Positions 18,237 through 27,127 of a DNA stretch of 64,000 nucleotides are shown piece by piece. How positions within the stretch are numbered: position 1 is the first letter of the stretch; each line of letters starts with the position of its first letter. The notes beneath the pieces were generated by a model. The model searched no databases. It saw nothing but the letters and a program-made list of their open reading frames with translations, and had not been told where the DNA came from. Where the stretch lies: the NCBI RefSeq assembly GCF_001693435.1, contig NZ_CM004509.1, forward strand, positions 806,001-870,000, given 5' to 3'. This stretch comes from Gilliamella sp. wkB7. Lineage in GTDB: Bacteria > Pseudomonadota > Gammaproteobacteria > Enterobacterales > Orbaceae. A program made the translations under genes and the position numbers.

Positions 18237-19019
18237 TTATCTATCACTTATTTTCGTAAACGAAGTTATGGTAATTCCATTTTGTTGTAATTTTTCTCGA
18301 ACTTTTTGTGCCATCGCTAATGCACCTTCACTATCACCATGCACACAAATGGAATCTGCCTCAATTGTAACAAACTTCCCTTCAATAGAAGTCACACCGC
18401 CATCTCTGACAAGTTGTAACATACGTTCTGCGACTAATTCAGGATCGTGTAATACGGCTCCGGTTTCTTTACGAGAAACTAATGTACCATCAACATGATA
18501 AGATCTATCTGCAAAGGCTTCAGCAACCACATGCAAACCCTGCTGTTTTGCCCAACCGATAAGTGGAGAGCCGGCAAGTGCCACTAATATGAGATTAGCA
18601 TCAATTTGAGAAATAGCATTGATAACTGACATAGCTTGACGTTTATCGTTCGCGATAGTGTTATATAAAGCGCCATGAGGTTTAACATAACTCACTTTTG
18701 CACCAATTGATGTTGCTAAACCTTTGAGTGCACCAATTTGATAAATCACATCAGCCGTTAGTTCGTTAGATGCAATGTCCATATTACGTCGCCCAAAGCC
18801 AACTAAATCAGGGTAACCTACATGAGCACCTATTGTAACCTTATTAGTTTTAGCTGCTTTTAGGGTGTCTAAAATGGTTACTGGTGAACCTGCGTGAAAA
18901 CCACACGCAATATTTGCACTGCTGACCACTTGTAACATTGCTTGGTCGTTACCCATTTTCCATTGACCGAAACTTTCACCAAGATCACTATTTAAATCAA
19001 TAAATTTTTTTACTTTCAT
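18237..19019 (-). CDS. pxpA: 5-oxoprolinase subunit PxpA (LamB/YcsF family)
   Basis: The 260-residue protein has the family hallmarks: [18 protein letters not shown] at the N-terminus, [39 protein letters not shown] and [19 protein letters not shown]. The length matches the family (about 245-260). PxpA supplies part of the active site for opening the oxoproline ring with PxpBC. The gene follows the NRAMP-like transporter gene after 9 bases, with AAGGT upstream of the ATG. Confidence 0.95.
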   Translation of the reverse strand: MKVKKFIDLNSDLGESFGQWKMGNDQAMLQVVSSANIACGFHAGSPVTILDTLKAAKTNKVTIGAHVGYPDLVGFGRRNMDIASNELTADVIYQIGALKGLATSIGAKVSYVKPHGALYNTIANDKRQAMSVINAISQIDANLILVALAGSPLIGWAKQQGLHVVAEAFADRSYHVDGTLVSRKETGAVLHDPELVAERMLQLVRDGGVTSIEGKFVTIEADSICVHGDSEGALAMAQKVREKLQQNGITITSFTKISDR

Positions 19020-19028
19020 ATTTAATTT

Positions 19029-20264
19029 TTACCTTAAATAGTTAAATATGGTTACAATTGACATTGCACCCATATACCAAGTTATCGCACAGACTATAAA
19101 ACCAGACCATAACAACCAACGTGGATAGTGATATCCAGACATTAAATCAGCACGTTTCCAACCGATAAAAATAAAAATTGTTAAACCCAGTGGTAAAACT
19201 AAGCCGTTAAAACCACCAGCGAAAACTAATAATGATACAGGAGCGGCTCCCATAATTAAATAAACAGCTAATGAACAAATAATAAAAATTATTGTCGCTA
19301 TTTGGCGTTGCCTTATTGTGATAGAAGGTTTAAAAGGAGTAATAAACGTCATTGAAGTATAAGCTGCGCCAATAATACTGGTTAATGCGGCTGCCCATAA
19401 AATTAAACCAAATATACGCAACCCCAATTGTCCTAAAGCGGCTTGAAAGGCTTGGGAAGCAGGATTAGCTGCATAGCTTGAGATATCAATGGTAACACCA
19501 CTGGCTACCACACCTAAAATTGCTAAAAATAAAATATATCGCATCACACCTACAACAATAATTCCTCGTGTTGCTGCGCTTGATACATATTTAATGTTTT
19601 CAACTCCCACCATTTTTTTATCAAGCAGACGATGTGCGCCAGCATAAGAAATATATCCGCCAACCGTTCCTCCTACAATAGTGGTAATAGAGGCAAAATC
19701 AATACTACTTGGAAAAAGCGTTTCGGTGAATGCTTGCCCGATAGGGGGATGTGCAGCAAATAACACAAATAATGTTAAACTGATCATTAGCAAGCCGAAA
19801 CCAATCATTAAACGGTCAATAAAATGGCTGGCTTTATGTGATGAAAAGATATAGATCGCCATAAATGCACTGATTGCACCACCCCATTTTGGATCAAGCC
19901 CGACTAAAGCATTCAAACCCAATCCTGCACCGGCAATATTACCAATATTAAAAACTAATCCACCAAAAATCACTAATATAGCTAAAATATAGCCACTATA
20001 AGGGATTGTCGCATTAGCAATGTCGGAAGAATACATTTTTGTTAATGAAACCACACGCCAAATATTTTGTTGCACTACAAAATCAATGATTATAGAAGCT
20101 AAAATACCAAAACCAAAAGCACTACCTAATGTCACTGTAAAGGTAGCTGTTTGCGTGATAAAACCTGGACCAATTGCTGAAGTTGCCATTAAGAAGATCG
20201 CACTAATCAAGGAAGATCGACGATTTTTTACAAAGGTTTTAGTATTACTTGTCCGATTTTCCAT
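19029..20264 (-). CDS. NRAMP-fold membrane transporter (YcsG-like) in the oxoprolinase operon
   Basis: The 411-residue protein has about 11 membrane helices and belongs to the NRAMP superfamily by overall layout, as does Bacillus YcsG next to YcsF (PxpA). The first helix reads SAIGPGFITQTA where metal-transporting NRAMPs have DPGN. The sixth-helix region (VGGYISYAGAHRLLD) shows no Met-Pro-His metal motif. The metal-coordinating residues are therefore absent, and a substrate other than Mn2+/Fe2+ is likely. Its position as first gene of the operon (AAAGGAGATATAT before the ATG) makes 5-oxoproline or a related acid an attractive candidate, which is inference. Confidence 0.82.
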   Translation of the reverse strand: MENRTSNTKTFVKNRRSSLISAIFLMATSAIGPGFITQTATFTVTLGSAFGFGILASIIIDFVVQQNIWRVVSLTKMYSSDIANATIPYSGYILAILVIFGGLVFNIGNIAGAGLGLNALVGLDPKWGGAISAFMAIYIFSSHKASHFIDRLMIGFGLLMISLTLFVLFAAHPPIGQAFTETLFPSSIDFASITTIVGGTVGGYISYAGAHRLLDKKMVGVENIKYVSSAATRGIIVVGVMRYILFLAILGVVASGVTIDISSYAANPASQAFQAALGQLGLRIFGLILWAAALTSIIGAAYTSMTFITPFKPSITIRQRQIATIIFIICSLAVYLIMGAAPVSLLVFAGGFNGLVLPLGLTIFIFIGWKRADLMSGYHYPRWLLWSGFIVCAITWYMGAMSIVTIFNYLR

Positions 20265-20728
20265 ATATATCTCCTTTAAGCTTGTCTCTACAATTTTTTA
20301 TGATGATTCTATAATTTTTACAAGCAATTATCATGCCATAGTTTAGTAAAAATTAATGATGATAATTAATTATATTTGTCGTTTTTCAAACAAAACATTA
20401 ATTAAAATTATAGTGATTCAACCTTAAAAATAACAGTCTTTGCGACTCTAAATAGATGCAAACTGCACCAAAATAATCCATGTAAATACTTTTATAAATT
20501 TTAAAATTTTTGATAAAAATGATTAAGATGAATTATTGTAAAGAAGTTTCAGGTTATACATGTGTCTGAGTAAAAAACTCAGTTTTAAATCGCAAAAAGT
20601 ATCACTAGAAATCGGAAATAGAAAAAATTAGAAAGGTATTTGATTCCCCTTTAGTTATGTTTCAACTAAAGGGGGAGAATTAACATCAAAGCCTATTCAC
20701 ATTAAAGATAACAATATAAAGTACTTGA
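20265..20728. other. intergenic region between the Tad operon and the oxoprolinase operon
   Basis: About 460 bases with no gene seen. It carries the promoter of the transporter-pxpA operon near 20270-20400 and a hairpin at 20643-20679 that could end the Tad operon transcript coming from an upstream promoter at higher coordinates. Confidence 0.5.
20643..20679. terminator. hairpin beyond tadV
   Basis: CCCCTTTAGTT pairs with AACTAAAGGGG around ATGTTTC. It sits 50 bases beyond the tadV stop. There is no strong T run, so it may act as an mRNA 3' stabiliser as well as, or instead of, a terminator. Confidence 0.45.
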
Positions 20729-21184
20729 CTAAATTAATACTCTAAAGAAAGTTAATGAAGTAAGAATATAACCACCTGTAATTGCAACACCATAAGGTAA
20801 CGTAATACCACCCTTTACTTTTTTTAGCCACTTATAGATAATCGCAAAGATTGCCAGAGGTAATCCCAAAAATGTGGTCGCCGCAAAGAAAAACATTACA
20901 CTACCTACAGGAATAGTTATCAAAAGTACAGTAATTAATTTTATATCTCCAGCACCTACTAATCGACAATAAAACATCAGTAAGCCACAGACTAAAAATA
21001 TACCGGAAGCACTATAATTTAGTGCTCCCTGACTAAAGGCATAATTTAAAATCGCTAAAGCAAATATAATTATGACAATATAATTTGAAATTATCCGGTA
21101 TTTTATATCTGTATAACAAGAAATTAACAAACACAACCAAATCGTTAAAATAATAGCGTCGTTAATAAAATCTTGATTAATCAT
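20729..21184 (-). CDS. tadV: TadV/CpaA prepilin peptidase
   Basis: This 151-residue, multi-helix membrane protein of the A24 aspartic peptidase family has both catalytic aspartates: D26 in CYTDIKYRIISN and D80 in LVGAGDIKL (the GxGD motif). It lacks the N-terminal methyltransferase domain of PilD, as is typical for TadV/CpaA. It should cleave the leader of the Flp pilins (after the Gly before VTAIEY) and of the TadE/TadF pseudopilins. It is the last gene of the Tad operon; its ATG shares one base with the stop of the RCC1-repeat gene. Confidence 0.93.
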   Translation of the reverse strand: MINQDFINDAIILTIWLCLLISCYTDIKYRIISNYIVIIIFALAILNYAFSQGALNYSASGIFLVCGLLMFYCRLVGAGDIKLITVLLITIPVGSVMFFFAATTFLGLPLAIFAIIYKWLKKVKGGITLPYGVAITGGYILTSLTFFRVLI

Positions 21185-22626
21185 TATTTTACTTGTCCTA
21201 AAACATGGTCTTTACCATAAACAGCGTGCATAGCATCCATCAAAAAATCCATTCTCTTCTCATCCCAATCTCGAGTATGACTCGTAGAAGGGTCAAATTT
21301 GTGGTAGCTACCTATACCTACGCCAAAAACTTCTCCTCTTTCATTCCAATAGAATAGATGCTGTCTACCACCATCAATTTTAGTCAACACTCCTTGAAGT
21401 GGTCTTTGCGCTACTGAAGCTTTGTTTCTGTTATAAAGAATTGATTTTAACCTAGAACTTCCTTTTATACCCCATGTTAAAATACTTTTATGTTTTGTAA
21501 TAGCTACACATCCACGGAATCGGCAATAAATTGAATAGCCAACCCCATCTTTTTCATCATGAGCATCTTTTCCAATGATAGCTATAGGAGATTCAGTTAC
21601 ATAATATGGGTCATGTCGAATATCTTCACCATCTTTTTCATCAGTTGCATCATCCGCTGCAGCTACAGCATCAGCATCATCATCATCATCACCATCAACC
21701 CACTCCTCATCATCATTCTCTTCAAGGGAATTTGGATCAAATTTACCATCAGCTAAATACTTTGTGAACCCCATACCATAAACTTCACCTTCATAGGTTA
21801 AATAAGCCATAAAATGCCTGCCGCCAGTAATTTGTTTTATACCTGCACCAGATTTAATACCTGAATTTGATTGTACTAAAGTATTATTAATTCTTATTGG
21901 TAGAATGGAATAAAGACAACTTTTTTTATTCTCAGGGCAAAATTTATTACTTACAGTCTCACCCCAAGCATAAATAGTTCCAGCACGTGTAATAGCATAA
22001 GCGCTTCGATAACCAACACCCATGATTCTCACTCTATCTCCTTCAAACAAAGAAGAAGGAATCTGCTTTACAGTATTTTTTACTTTTCTATCGTTAAGTC
22101 CTGCTTCACCATGAGTACCTCTTCCCCAAACCCAAATTTCACCATTGGCTGTTAAAGCATAAGATGTAAATTCGTTACAATAAATATCGATAACTCTTTT
22201 ACCAGACAAGACTTTGATGGGCGTCAACACATATGTAGAAGTTGAGAACACGCCACCACTTGCTTCATATTGTAAATTACGACCCCACCCCCACACATCA
22301 CCATTTTCATCAAGTGCAATAATATGATATCTTCCTGCTGCAACTTGAGTAATAGCAAGCCCTTCTTCAACGAACGTTTGTACTCTCGCTGGCGCACTCC
22401 TATAGGGAACGGTTCTAACGCCATTTCCTTGCAAGCCTCTACCTCTATAACCCCAGACCCAAACATCACCGTTTTCAATAGTAACTCCTGTATTCATCAG
22501 GTTTATGCGGGTAACAGTCTTAATCCCTGTTTGAGTTGATAATAATATTGCGTCAGTGTCTGAATCGGCTACAGCTGTAAAGCAAAAACAAGCTAAAAAT
22601 AGCACCATGATTCTTATTAATTTCAT
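21184..22626 (-). CDS. exported RCC1-repeat protein within the Tad operon
   Basis: The 480-residue protein has a signal peptide (hydrophobic MVLFLACFCFTAVA, then ADSDTD). At least six RCC1-like blades follow, each with a G-(D/E)-V/I-x-x-W/M-G core: GDVWVWGYRGRG, GDVWGWGRN, GEIWVWGRGTHGEAG, GTIYAWGE, GEVYGMGF, GEVFGVGIGSYHK. A seven-bladed propeller is plausible. Near residues 290-325 an acidic insert rich in Asp and Ala (DGDDDDDADAVAA) interrupts the propeller and might bind Ca2+. It lies 27 bases after tadG and overlaps tadV by one base, so it is co-translated with Tad genes. It is not a standard Tad component; a pilus-associated adhesin or assembly factor is my inference. Confidence 0.85.
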   Translation of the reverse strand: MKLIRIMVLFLACFCFTAVADSDTDAILLSTQTGIKTVTRINLMNTGVTIENGDVWVWGYRGRGLQGNGVRTVPYRSAPARVQTFVEEGLAITQVAAGRYHIIALDENGDVWGWGRNLQYEASGGVFSTSTYVLTPIKVLSGKRVIDIYCNEFTSYALTANGEIWVWGRGTHGEAGLNDRKVKNTVKQIPSSLFEGDRVRIMGVGYRSAYAITRAGTIYAWGETVSNKFCPENKKSCLYSILPIRINNTLVQSNSGIKSGAGIKQITGGRHFMAYLTYEGEVYGMGFTKYLADGKFDPNSLEENDDEEWVDGDDDDDADAVAAADDATDEKDGEDIRHDPYYVTESPIAIIGKDAHDEKDGVGYSIYCRFRGCVAITKHKSILTWGIKGSSRLKSILYNRNKASVAQRPLQGVLTKIDGGRQHLFYWNERGEVFGVGIGSYHKFDPSTSHTRDWDEKRMDFLMDAMHAVYGKDHVLGQVK

Positions 22627-22653
22627 TTCATTATTTCTCCTATTTTTACCCTA

Positions 22654-24645
22654 TTAACTTTCAGTTTGATTTTTTTTGATGAATTTCCCTGTTTCAATTT
22701 CAATGACTTTATTTATAACATCTGTCAATGACTTCTTATCCTTTGCCTCCATTAAGAATATAGGGTTACCATTCATACATTTTGTAAACCACTTACCGAA
22801 CTCAGCCTCATATTCAGCATCCGTAGTCAAATTACTAGCATTAGGATTTAATTTTATATAGTAAATAATTGCACTTTTAGCAAGACTTTTAATATAACCT
22901 CGATCAAAGTTCTGTTTGTCTCTTAACCCTGCTGTTATTGCCTGACAAACACCTTTATCTAAAAAATTATCTCTAAGAACATCAGCACCCTTATCGTCTT
23001 TACCATCACTAATAATAATCATAATTTTATTATTACCATTACTTTCAGCGATTACAGGTACAGTTCTTAATAGTGCCGTCATAGTGTCTGTACCTCCGCC
23101 AGGTTTCCAATTTATCTTTTTTAGACTTGTTAAAATATTATTATTATGATCTTTATCATTACTAAAAGGGATTAAATGTGGTGTGGATTGAAATTTCGCA
23201 ACATATTTTGCATCCCCAATTTCCCTATATATATCATCAGTTACTTTTTTCACACCAATCATTTTTTCATTCATAAGATTATTACTATATAACGGTGATT
23301 GACACATGCCCATAAAAGGTGAAAATTCTGCAATTACTGGTGAGATAGGACGCTCAAATGTTATAGTATTTCTTTCCATATCACTAAATAGAGTATTAAT
23401 TGTACCTTCTATATCTACTGTTTTACTGTTGGCAAATGAATAATGCACATCGTCATAATCCCCTGAGAACATATAATCAAATAGTTGAACCACTTTAGCA
23501 TATTCACTATGTATGAGGCCTCTATTATGTTCTGGCTGATCATTTATATCTTTACCACAAGCATACTGATGTAATCCATATTCCGCGCGATCTTGATTAC
23601 GAGTTCTCTCAGTACATAAACCCTCATCGACTAATGCTTTATTACTACCATATTCTAAACCTAACGCTGGTCCAATGATATGTGCATAATAATTATAATA
23701 AGAACTATCCATGAAGTAAGTTAGTAATTTTCTATGGTTAGGAAAGTAGTTATCTGTGTTAGAATAATCGGTAATAACATTATCTTTTTTCAGTTTACTC
23801 CAGTACGTAAATGCAACATTCTTGTTTGCCCAAAAATTGTAATTAACAGAATTATAAGGTTCTTTCATTTTATACATAACAGAACATTTATAATTTTCTC
23901 CCCCTGCTGCATTCTTAGTTTGGCTTTCTACGGGCACACCGATATCATAAGGTACTAATGCAAATTGATATTGTGAATAATCCTTATATTTTTCAATAAT
24001 GTCTTCTATGGCATCTTTCATATAGTCAAGACGTCTCTGAGCATTATTATTTGGAGAATAATCATTACAGTTTACATCACTATATTGGCATGTTGATGAA
24101 GCAGAAAAATCGCTGATAAAAACGAAATCAAATGAATCATAAATAAGATATTTTCTAGTATTACCATAGCTTTCTGTCTTATTACCCACAACAACAGGTT
24201 TAGGTTTTTCATACTCATTATGTTTAATCTCAGTAAATTCATTAAATCGTTGGTTATATGCGATATAATACTCATGTCTATCTTCGTCATAATCAACATT
24301 AATTTCAGAACCTGGTCTTAATAAATTTGCATCTGTCTTAGAGTCATCACCTATTTCTTTTGAAAGGAAATAATTAATATAATTCAATGCTAATTTTCGA
24401 TTTTGCTTTTTTGCTTCATCATTGATATTTTTATTATCTATAGCTATCACTGCTAATGATGCTTCATTAGTAGCTTCAGAAATCATAGCCCGATTACGCA
24501 TAGTGTAAGCTTGATTAATTGAAAATGCCATACATGTAAATATAACAGGAAGCATAATTGCCATAGATATAGCGATTGCCCCAGAAGTACACTTTAAAAA
24601 AGAATCTTCATGATTTTTTTTAATTAATTGGCTATTGTTGTCCAT
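22654..24645 (-). CDS. tadG: TadG-like pilus protein with von Willebrand A domain
   Basis: The protein is 663 residues from MDNNSQLIKKNHEDSFLK, chosen because GAGAGGAAA precedes that ATG; an ATG seven codons upstream lacks a ribosome site. Residues about 20-50 form the TadE/G-like N-terminal region (SGAIAISMAIMLPVIFTCM), a single membrane anchor with pseudopilin-like character. A vWA domain follows with the metal site DFSAS in VFISDFSASSTC, and later GGGTDTMTALLR and MIIISDGKDDKG. TadG of other Tad systems has the same plan and is thought to be a minor, possibly tip-located component. It sits between tadF and the RCC1-repeat gene. Confidence 0.88.
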   Translation of the reverse strand: MDNNSQLIKKNHEDSFLKCTSGAIAISMAIMLPVIFTCMAFSINQAYTMRNRAMISEATNEASLAVIAIDNKNINDEAKKQNRKLALNYINYFLSKEIGDDSKTDANLLRPGSEINVDYDEDRHEYYIAYNQRFNEFTEIKHNEYEKPKPVVVGNKTESYGNTRKYLIYDSFDFVFISDFSASSTCQYSDVNCNDYSPNNNAQRRLDYMKDAIEDIIEKYKDYSQYQFALVPYDIGVPVESQTKNAAGGENYKCSVMYKMKEPYNSVNYNFWANKNVAFTYWSKLKKDNVITDYSNTDNYFPNHRKLLTYFMDSSYYNYYAHIIGPALGLEYGSNKALVDEGLCTERTRNQDRAEYGLHQYACGKDINDQPEHNRGLIHSEYAKVVQLFDYMFSGDYDDVHYSFANSKTVDIEGTINTLFSDMERNTITFERPISPVIAEFSPFMGMCQSPLYSNNLMNEKMIGVKKVTDDIYREIGDAKYVAKFQSTPHLIPFSNDKDHNNNILTSLKKINWKPGGGTDTMTALLRTVPVIAESNGNNKIMIIISDGKDDKGADVLRDNFLDKGVCQAITAGLRDKQNFDRGYIKSLAKSAIIYYIKLNPNASNLTTDAEYEAEFGKWFTKCMNGNPIFLMEAKDKKSLTDVINKVIEIETGKFIKKNQTES

Positions 24646-24666
24646 ATTTTCCTCTCGAAAGTGCAT

Positions 24667-25425
24667 TTAATTATAAGTAGGGCAAACACTTGAATCGTTA
24701 CAACGTGACAATACAACAACATCACTACATAAATTTGGCACAATGCCACCAGAACCTTGTCTATTAGAATTTACCCATTTTAAGTAAAGACTTTCTTCAT
24801 TAACAATACACATAGAAACTCGATATAAAGGAATCCAACGCCCTGTTAGCCTAATTGATGAATCTACCAATTTTGGAACATATGGAGCGAGTTGTTGGTA
24901 ATTATTTGAAGGTTTATCCATAGCTGGTAATGAATCAAAATGACTTCTAATTGAGTTATTACTGCAGCTACCATTCGAACAAGATAGTAAATTTTTGCCA
25001 AAAGTCACTAATTTAGCTTTTTCCAAATCCCCTTGATTATTAGGATCTTGTAAAATAAATAGTGCTTCTATCTTTAAAGCAACTTCACGATTATTCAATA
25101 ATGAACTTGCTAAGTTACTCATCTCATTAACTTGCTGTGAATCAAATAACTCACTAGAAACATAACAATTCCATCGATCGGAACATAAATCTGCACTATA
25201 AACCTCACCATCAGTCTTTACTCTATCTTTATATAAAGTTGATCTTTCACGAAAAACAGATGCAACAGTATAATTTGCCCGTTCTAATTTATTTTGTAAC
25301 ATAATAGTTGTGTATACATCATAAATAATGAAGACTGTTAAAAAAAACAATAAGAAACAAAATGCAAACTCAATTGATAATGCCCCATTTTTATTATGGA
25401 AAAAGTTTTTTGAATATTTCATCAT
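24667..25425 (-). CDS. tadF: TadF-like pseudopilin
   Basis: The 252-residue protein has a short basic N-terminus, then GALSIEFAFCFLLFFLTVFI with the Glu five residues after Gly that marks TadE/TadF pseudopilins. A periplasmic domain with several cysteine pairs (CSDRWNC, CSNGSC, CNDSSVC) follows. TadF is processed by TadV and is needed for pilus assembly. It starts 2 bases after tadE and is followed by tadG. Confidence 0.88.
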   Translation of the reverse strand: MMKYSKNFFHNKNGALSIEFAFCFLLFFLTVFIIYDVYTTIMLQNKLERANYTVASVFRERSTLYKDRVKTDGEVYSADLCSDRWNCYVSSELFDSQQVNEMSNLASSLLNNREVALKIEALFILQDPNNQGDLEKAKLVTFGKNLLSCSNGSCSNNSIRSHFDSLPAMDKPSNNYQQLAPYVPKLVDSSIRLTGRWIPLYRVSMCIVNEESLYLKWVNSNRQGSGGIVPNLCSDVVVLSRCNDSSVCPTYN

Positions 25426-25427
25426 TA

Positions 25428-25937
25428 CTAATTTCCTTTGTATTCCATTTCACTTTTAATAAACTCACGATAAACGACAGTTTTTCTTGTTAAAGCTGTG
25501 TTAAGAAACCCAAAAAATTCAGTAAAAATAACTAAATATTGATATTTCAAATCAAATAACAATATATGAGTTTCATCGGTAAGAGTTGTTTGACACCTGT
25601 CATTGATAACATCATTCACTTCCTTGCAATACTTTACAGTAACATTAAAATGACCAGGTTCAGCGATATAAGGCCATAGAGGAACTTCAGTTTGAACTAA
25701 ATTTTCTATTTTCTCAGCATAATCGTCTTGTTCAGTAATGGCTGCTTGTCTTGTTATTTCAGTCGTCATTAAATCTAAAGCCGAGCCAATAATCATAATT
25801 CGGCTAAACTCAAGCGCTATGAAAAAAAGGATAATTAAAAACGGAAAAATAATAGTAAATTGTATTGAAACAACTCCATTTTTTTGACGAAAAAACAATC
25901 CTATATATTTCAACATAATTTTTTCTCTACGTTGCAT
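25428..25937 (-). CDS. tadE: TadE-like pseudopilin
   Basis: The protein is 169 residues, with NGVVSIQFTIIFPFLIILFF as the prepilin-like hydrophobic helix. TadE usually has Glu at position +5; here it is Gln (G-V-V-S-I-Q), a departure from the consensus that may affect assembly. The extracellular part has one Cys pair (CKEVNDVINDRC). The first ATG overlaps the tadZ stop by one base (TAATG). A second ATG at 25916-25914, seven codons in, gives MLKYIGLFF and is also plausible. Confidence 0.85.
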   Translation of the reverse strand: MQRREKIMLKYIGLFFRQKNGVVSIQFTIIFPFLIILFFIALEFSRIMIIGSALDLMTTEITRQAAITEQDDYAEKIENLVQTEVPLWPYIAEPGHFNVTVKYCKEVNDVINDRCQTTLTDETHILLFDLKYQYLVIFTEFFGFLNTALTRKTVVYREFIKSEMEYKGN

Positions 25938-27109
25938 TAAAAATTATCTTTCTTTTTCCTTAATAATGAAAAAAAAGCTTTCTGTTGTTTATTATCCATT
26001 GTTTTATTGCCAATAATAGCTGCAGCTATTTCTCTTATTTCAGCACTATCATTTGCTTTCTTAAATTTACCAATATTCGGAATAAATTTACGTGTGAAGT
26101 CAATTTTCTGCTCTAAAAAATCCTCAATATCCGAATCACGTAAAGCATTTTTTTTATCATAAGGAACATCATCATTTAGACAAATTAAAAAACGCTTATT
26201 GAGTAAATCAAAATTTGTAGCACTAGCACGCGCAATTTCTGTTAACATCTTCTTAGCCACTTTAATAGAGTAGGGATCTCTATTTATTACAATAAAAATA
26301 ATATTAGAAAATGTTATAATTTCTTCAAAATGTTTAAACGATGAAGCTAACCCCATATTTTGATCAATAATAGTAATATTGAATTCTCCAGAATTAAGGT
26401 CTTTATAGTTCCATGCTTTTTCGTTAGTTTCTACTTTAACCTGTAAAGAGTGTCCAACATCAATTAATGAACCATCATCAGGTATTGGCATTTCAAATAA
26501 AAAATCTGCATTAGAGCTTGTTGTAGCACCTTGTATATAAAGAAGTGGATAATTTGTTAAATCACTAATTTTCTTAAGAGTATGAACAACCAATGATGAA
26601 GTTCCAATTCCTCCTTTACAACCTAAGAAAGTAATAACACTTCCCACTCTCTGACTTGAACCCGGAGGGGTCATACTTCTTTTATGTAAAATATCAGGAA
26701 TTTTTTCTAATTGGCTATTTTCCAATAAGAAATATATCCCTTTTTTTAATAAAAATTCAGAAAATTGAATTGAATCGTAACTCCCAACTAGTACTGTTGT
26801 TGCTTGAATAGGAATACAACGATTAATATTTTCTGATATTTGCTCTGCATCGTCAGCATTTTGGATATCTACAATAATTGCATCAAATTGATTCCAACTT
26901 GGTGTTTCTTTCAATTCAGATAATGCTAATGAAATAATCTCCATACCCAATATATTATATAGAAATAGTACAGAACGAACTTTTTCAATCAATTCAGTTC
27001 TTTTACTAACAATAGCTACCTTATAGCCAGATATTCGTCCAACAACATATTCTTGTGAAGCAGTATTTGCTGATGAATCTGTATCTTTTTTATTACCAAA
27101 TAATTGCAT
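25937..27109 (-). CDS. tadZ: TadZ/CpaE-like pilus localisation ATPase
   Basis: The 390-residue protein has two parts. Residues about 25-140 resemble an atypical receiver domain (YKVAIVSKRTELIEKV, AIIVDIQNADDAEQI). Residues about 155-370 form a ParA/MinD-like domain. The deviant Walker A loop reads FLGCKGGIGTSSLV: the signature lysine before Gly-Gly is kept but the usual Lys of GK(S/T) is replaced by Thr. Atypical Walker sites are known in TadZ of other bacteria. TadZ recruits the Tad machine to a cell pole. It is transcribed between rcpA and tadE. Confidence 0.9.
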   Translation of the reverse strand: MQLFGNKKDTDSSANTASQEYVVGRISGYKVAIVSKRTELIEKVRSVLFLYNILGMEIISLALSELKETPSWNQFDAIIVDIQNADDAEQISENINRCIPIQATTVLVGSYDSIQFSEFLLKKGIYFLLENSQLEKIPDILHKRSMTPPGSSQRVGSVITFLGCKGGIGTSSLVVHTLKKISDLTNYPLLYIQGATTSSNADFLFEMPIPDDGSLIDVGHSLQVKVETNEKAWNYKDLNSGEFNITIIDQNMGLASSFKHFEEIITFSNIIFIVINRDPYSIKVAKKMLTEIARASATNFDLLNKRFLICLNDDVPYDKKNALRDSDIEDFLEQKIDFTRKFIPNIGKFKKANDSAEIREIAAAIIGNKTMDNKQQKAFFSLLRKKKDNF

Positions 27110-27127
27110 AAGAATCCCAATAACCTT

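Noticed and set aside
19029..20264. Ordinary manganese or iron NRAMP importer
   Set aside because: The DPGN and MPH metal motifs are missing and the operon context is oxoproline metabolism. Only the fold assignment is kept.
20020..20346. Plus-strand frame of 108 codons opposite the NRAMP-like gene
   Set aside because: It is antisense to the start of a clear membrane protein gene; hydrophobic composition is a mirror effect and no ribosome site is present.
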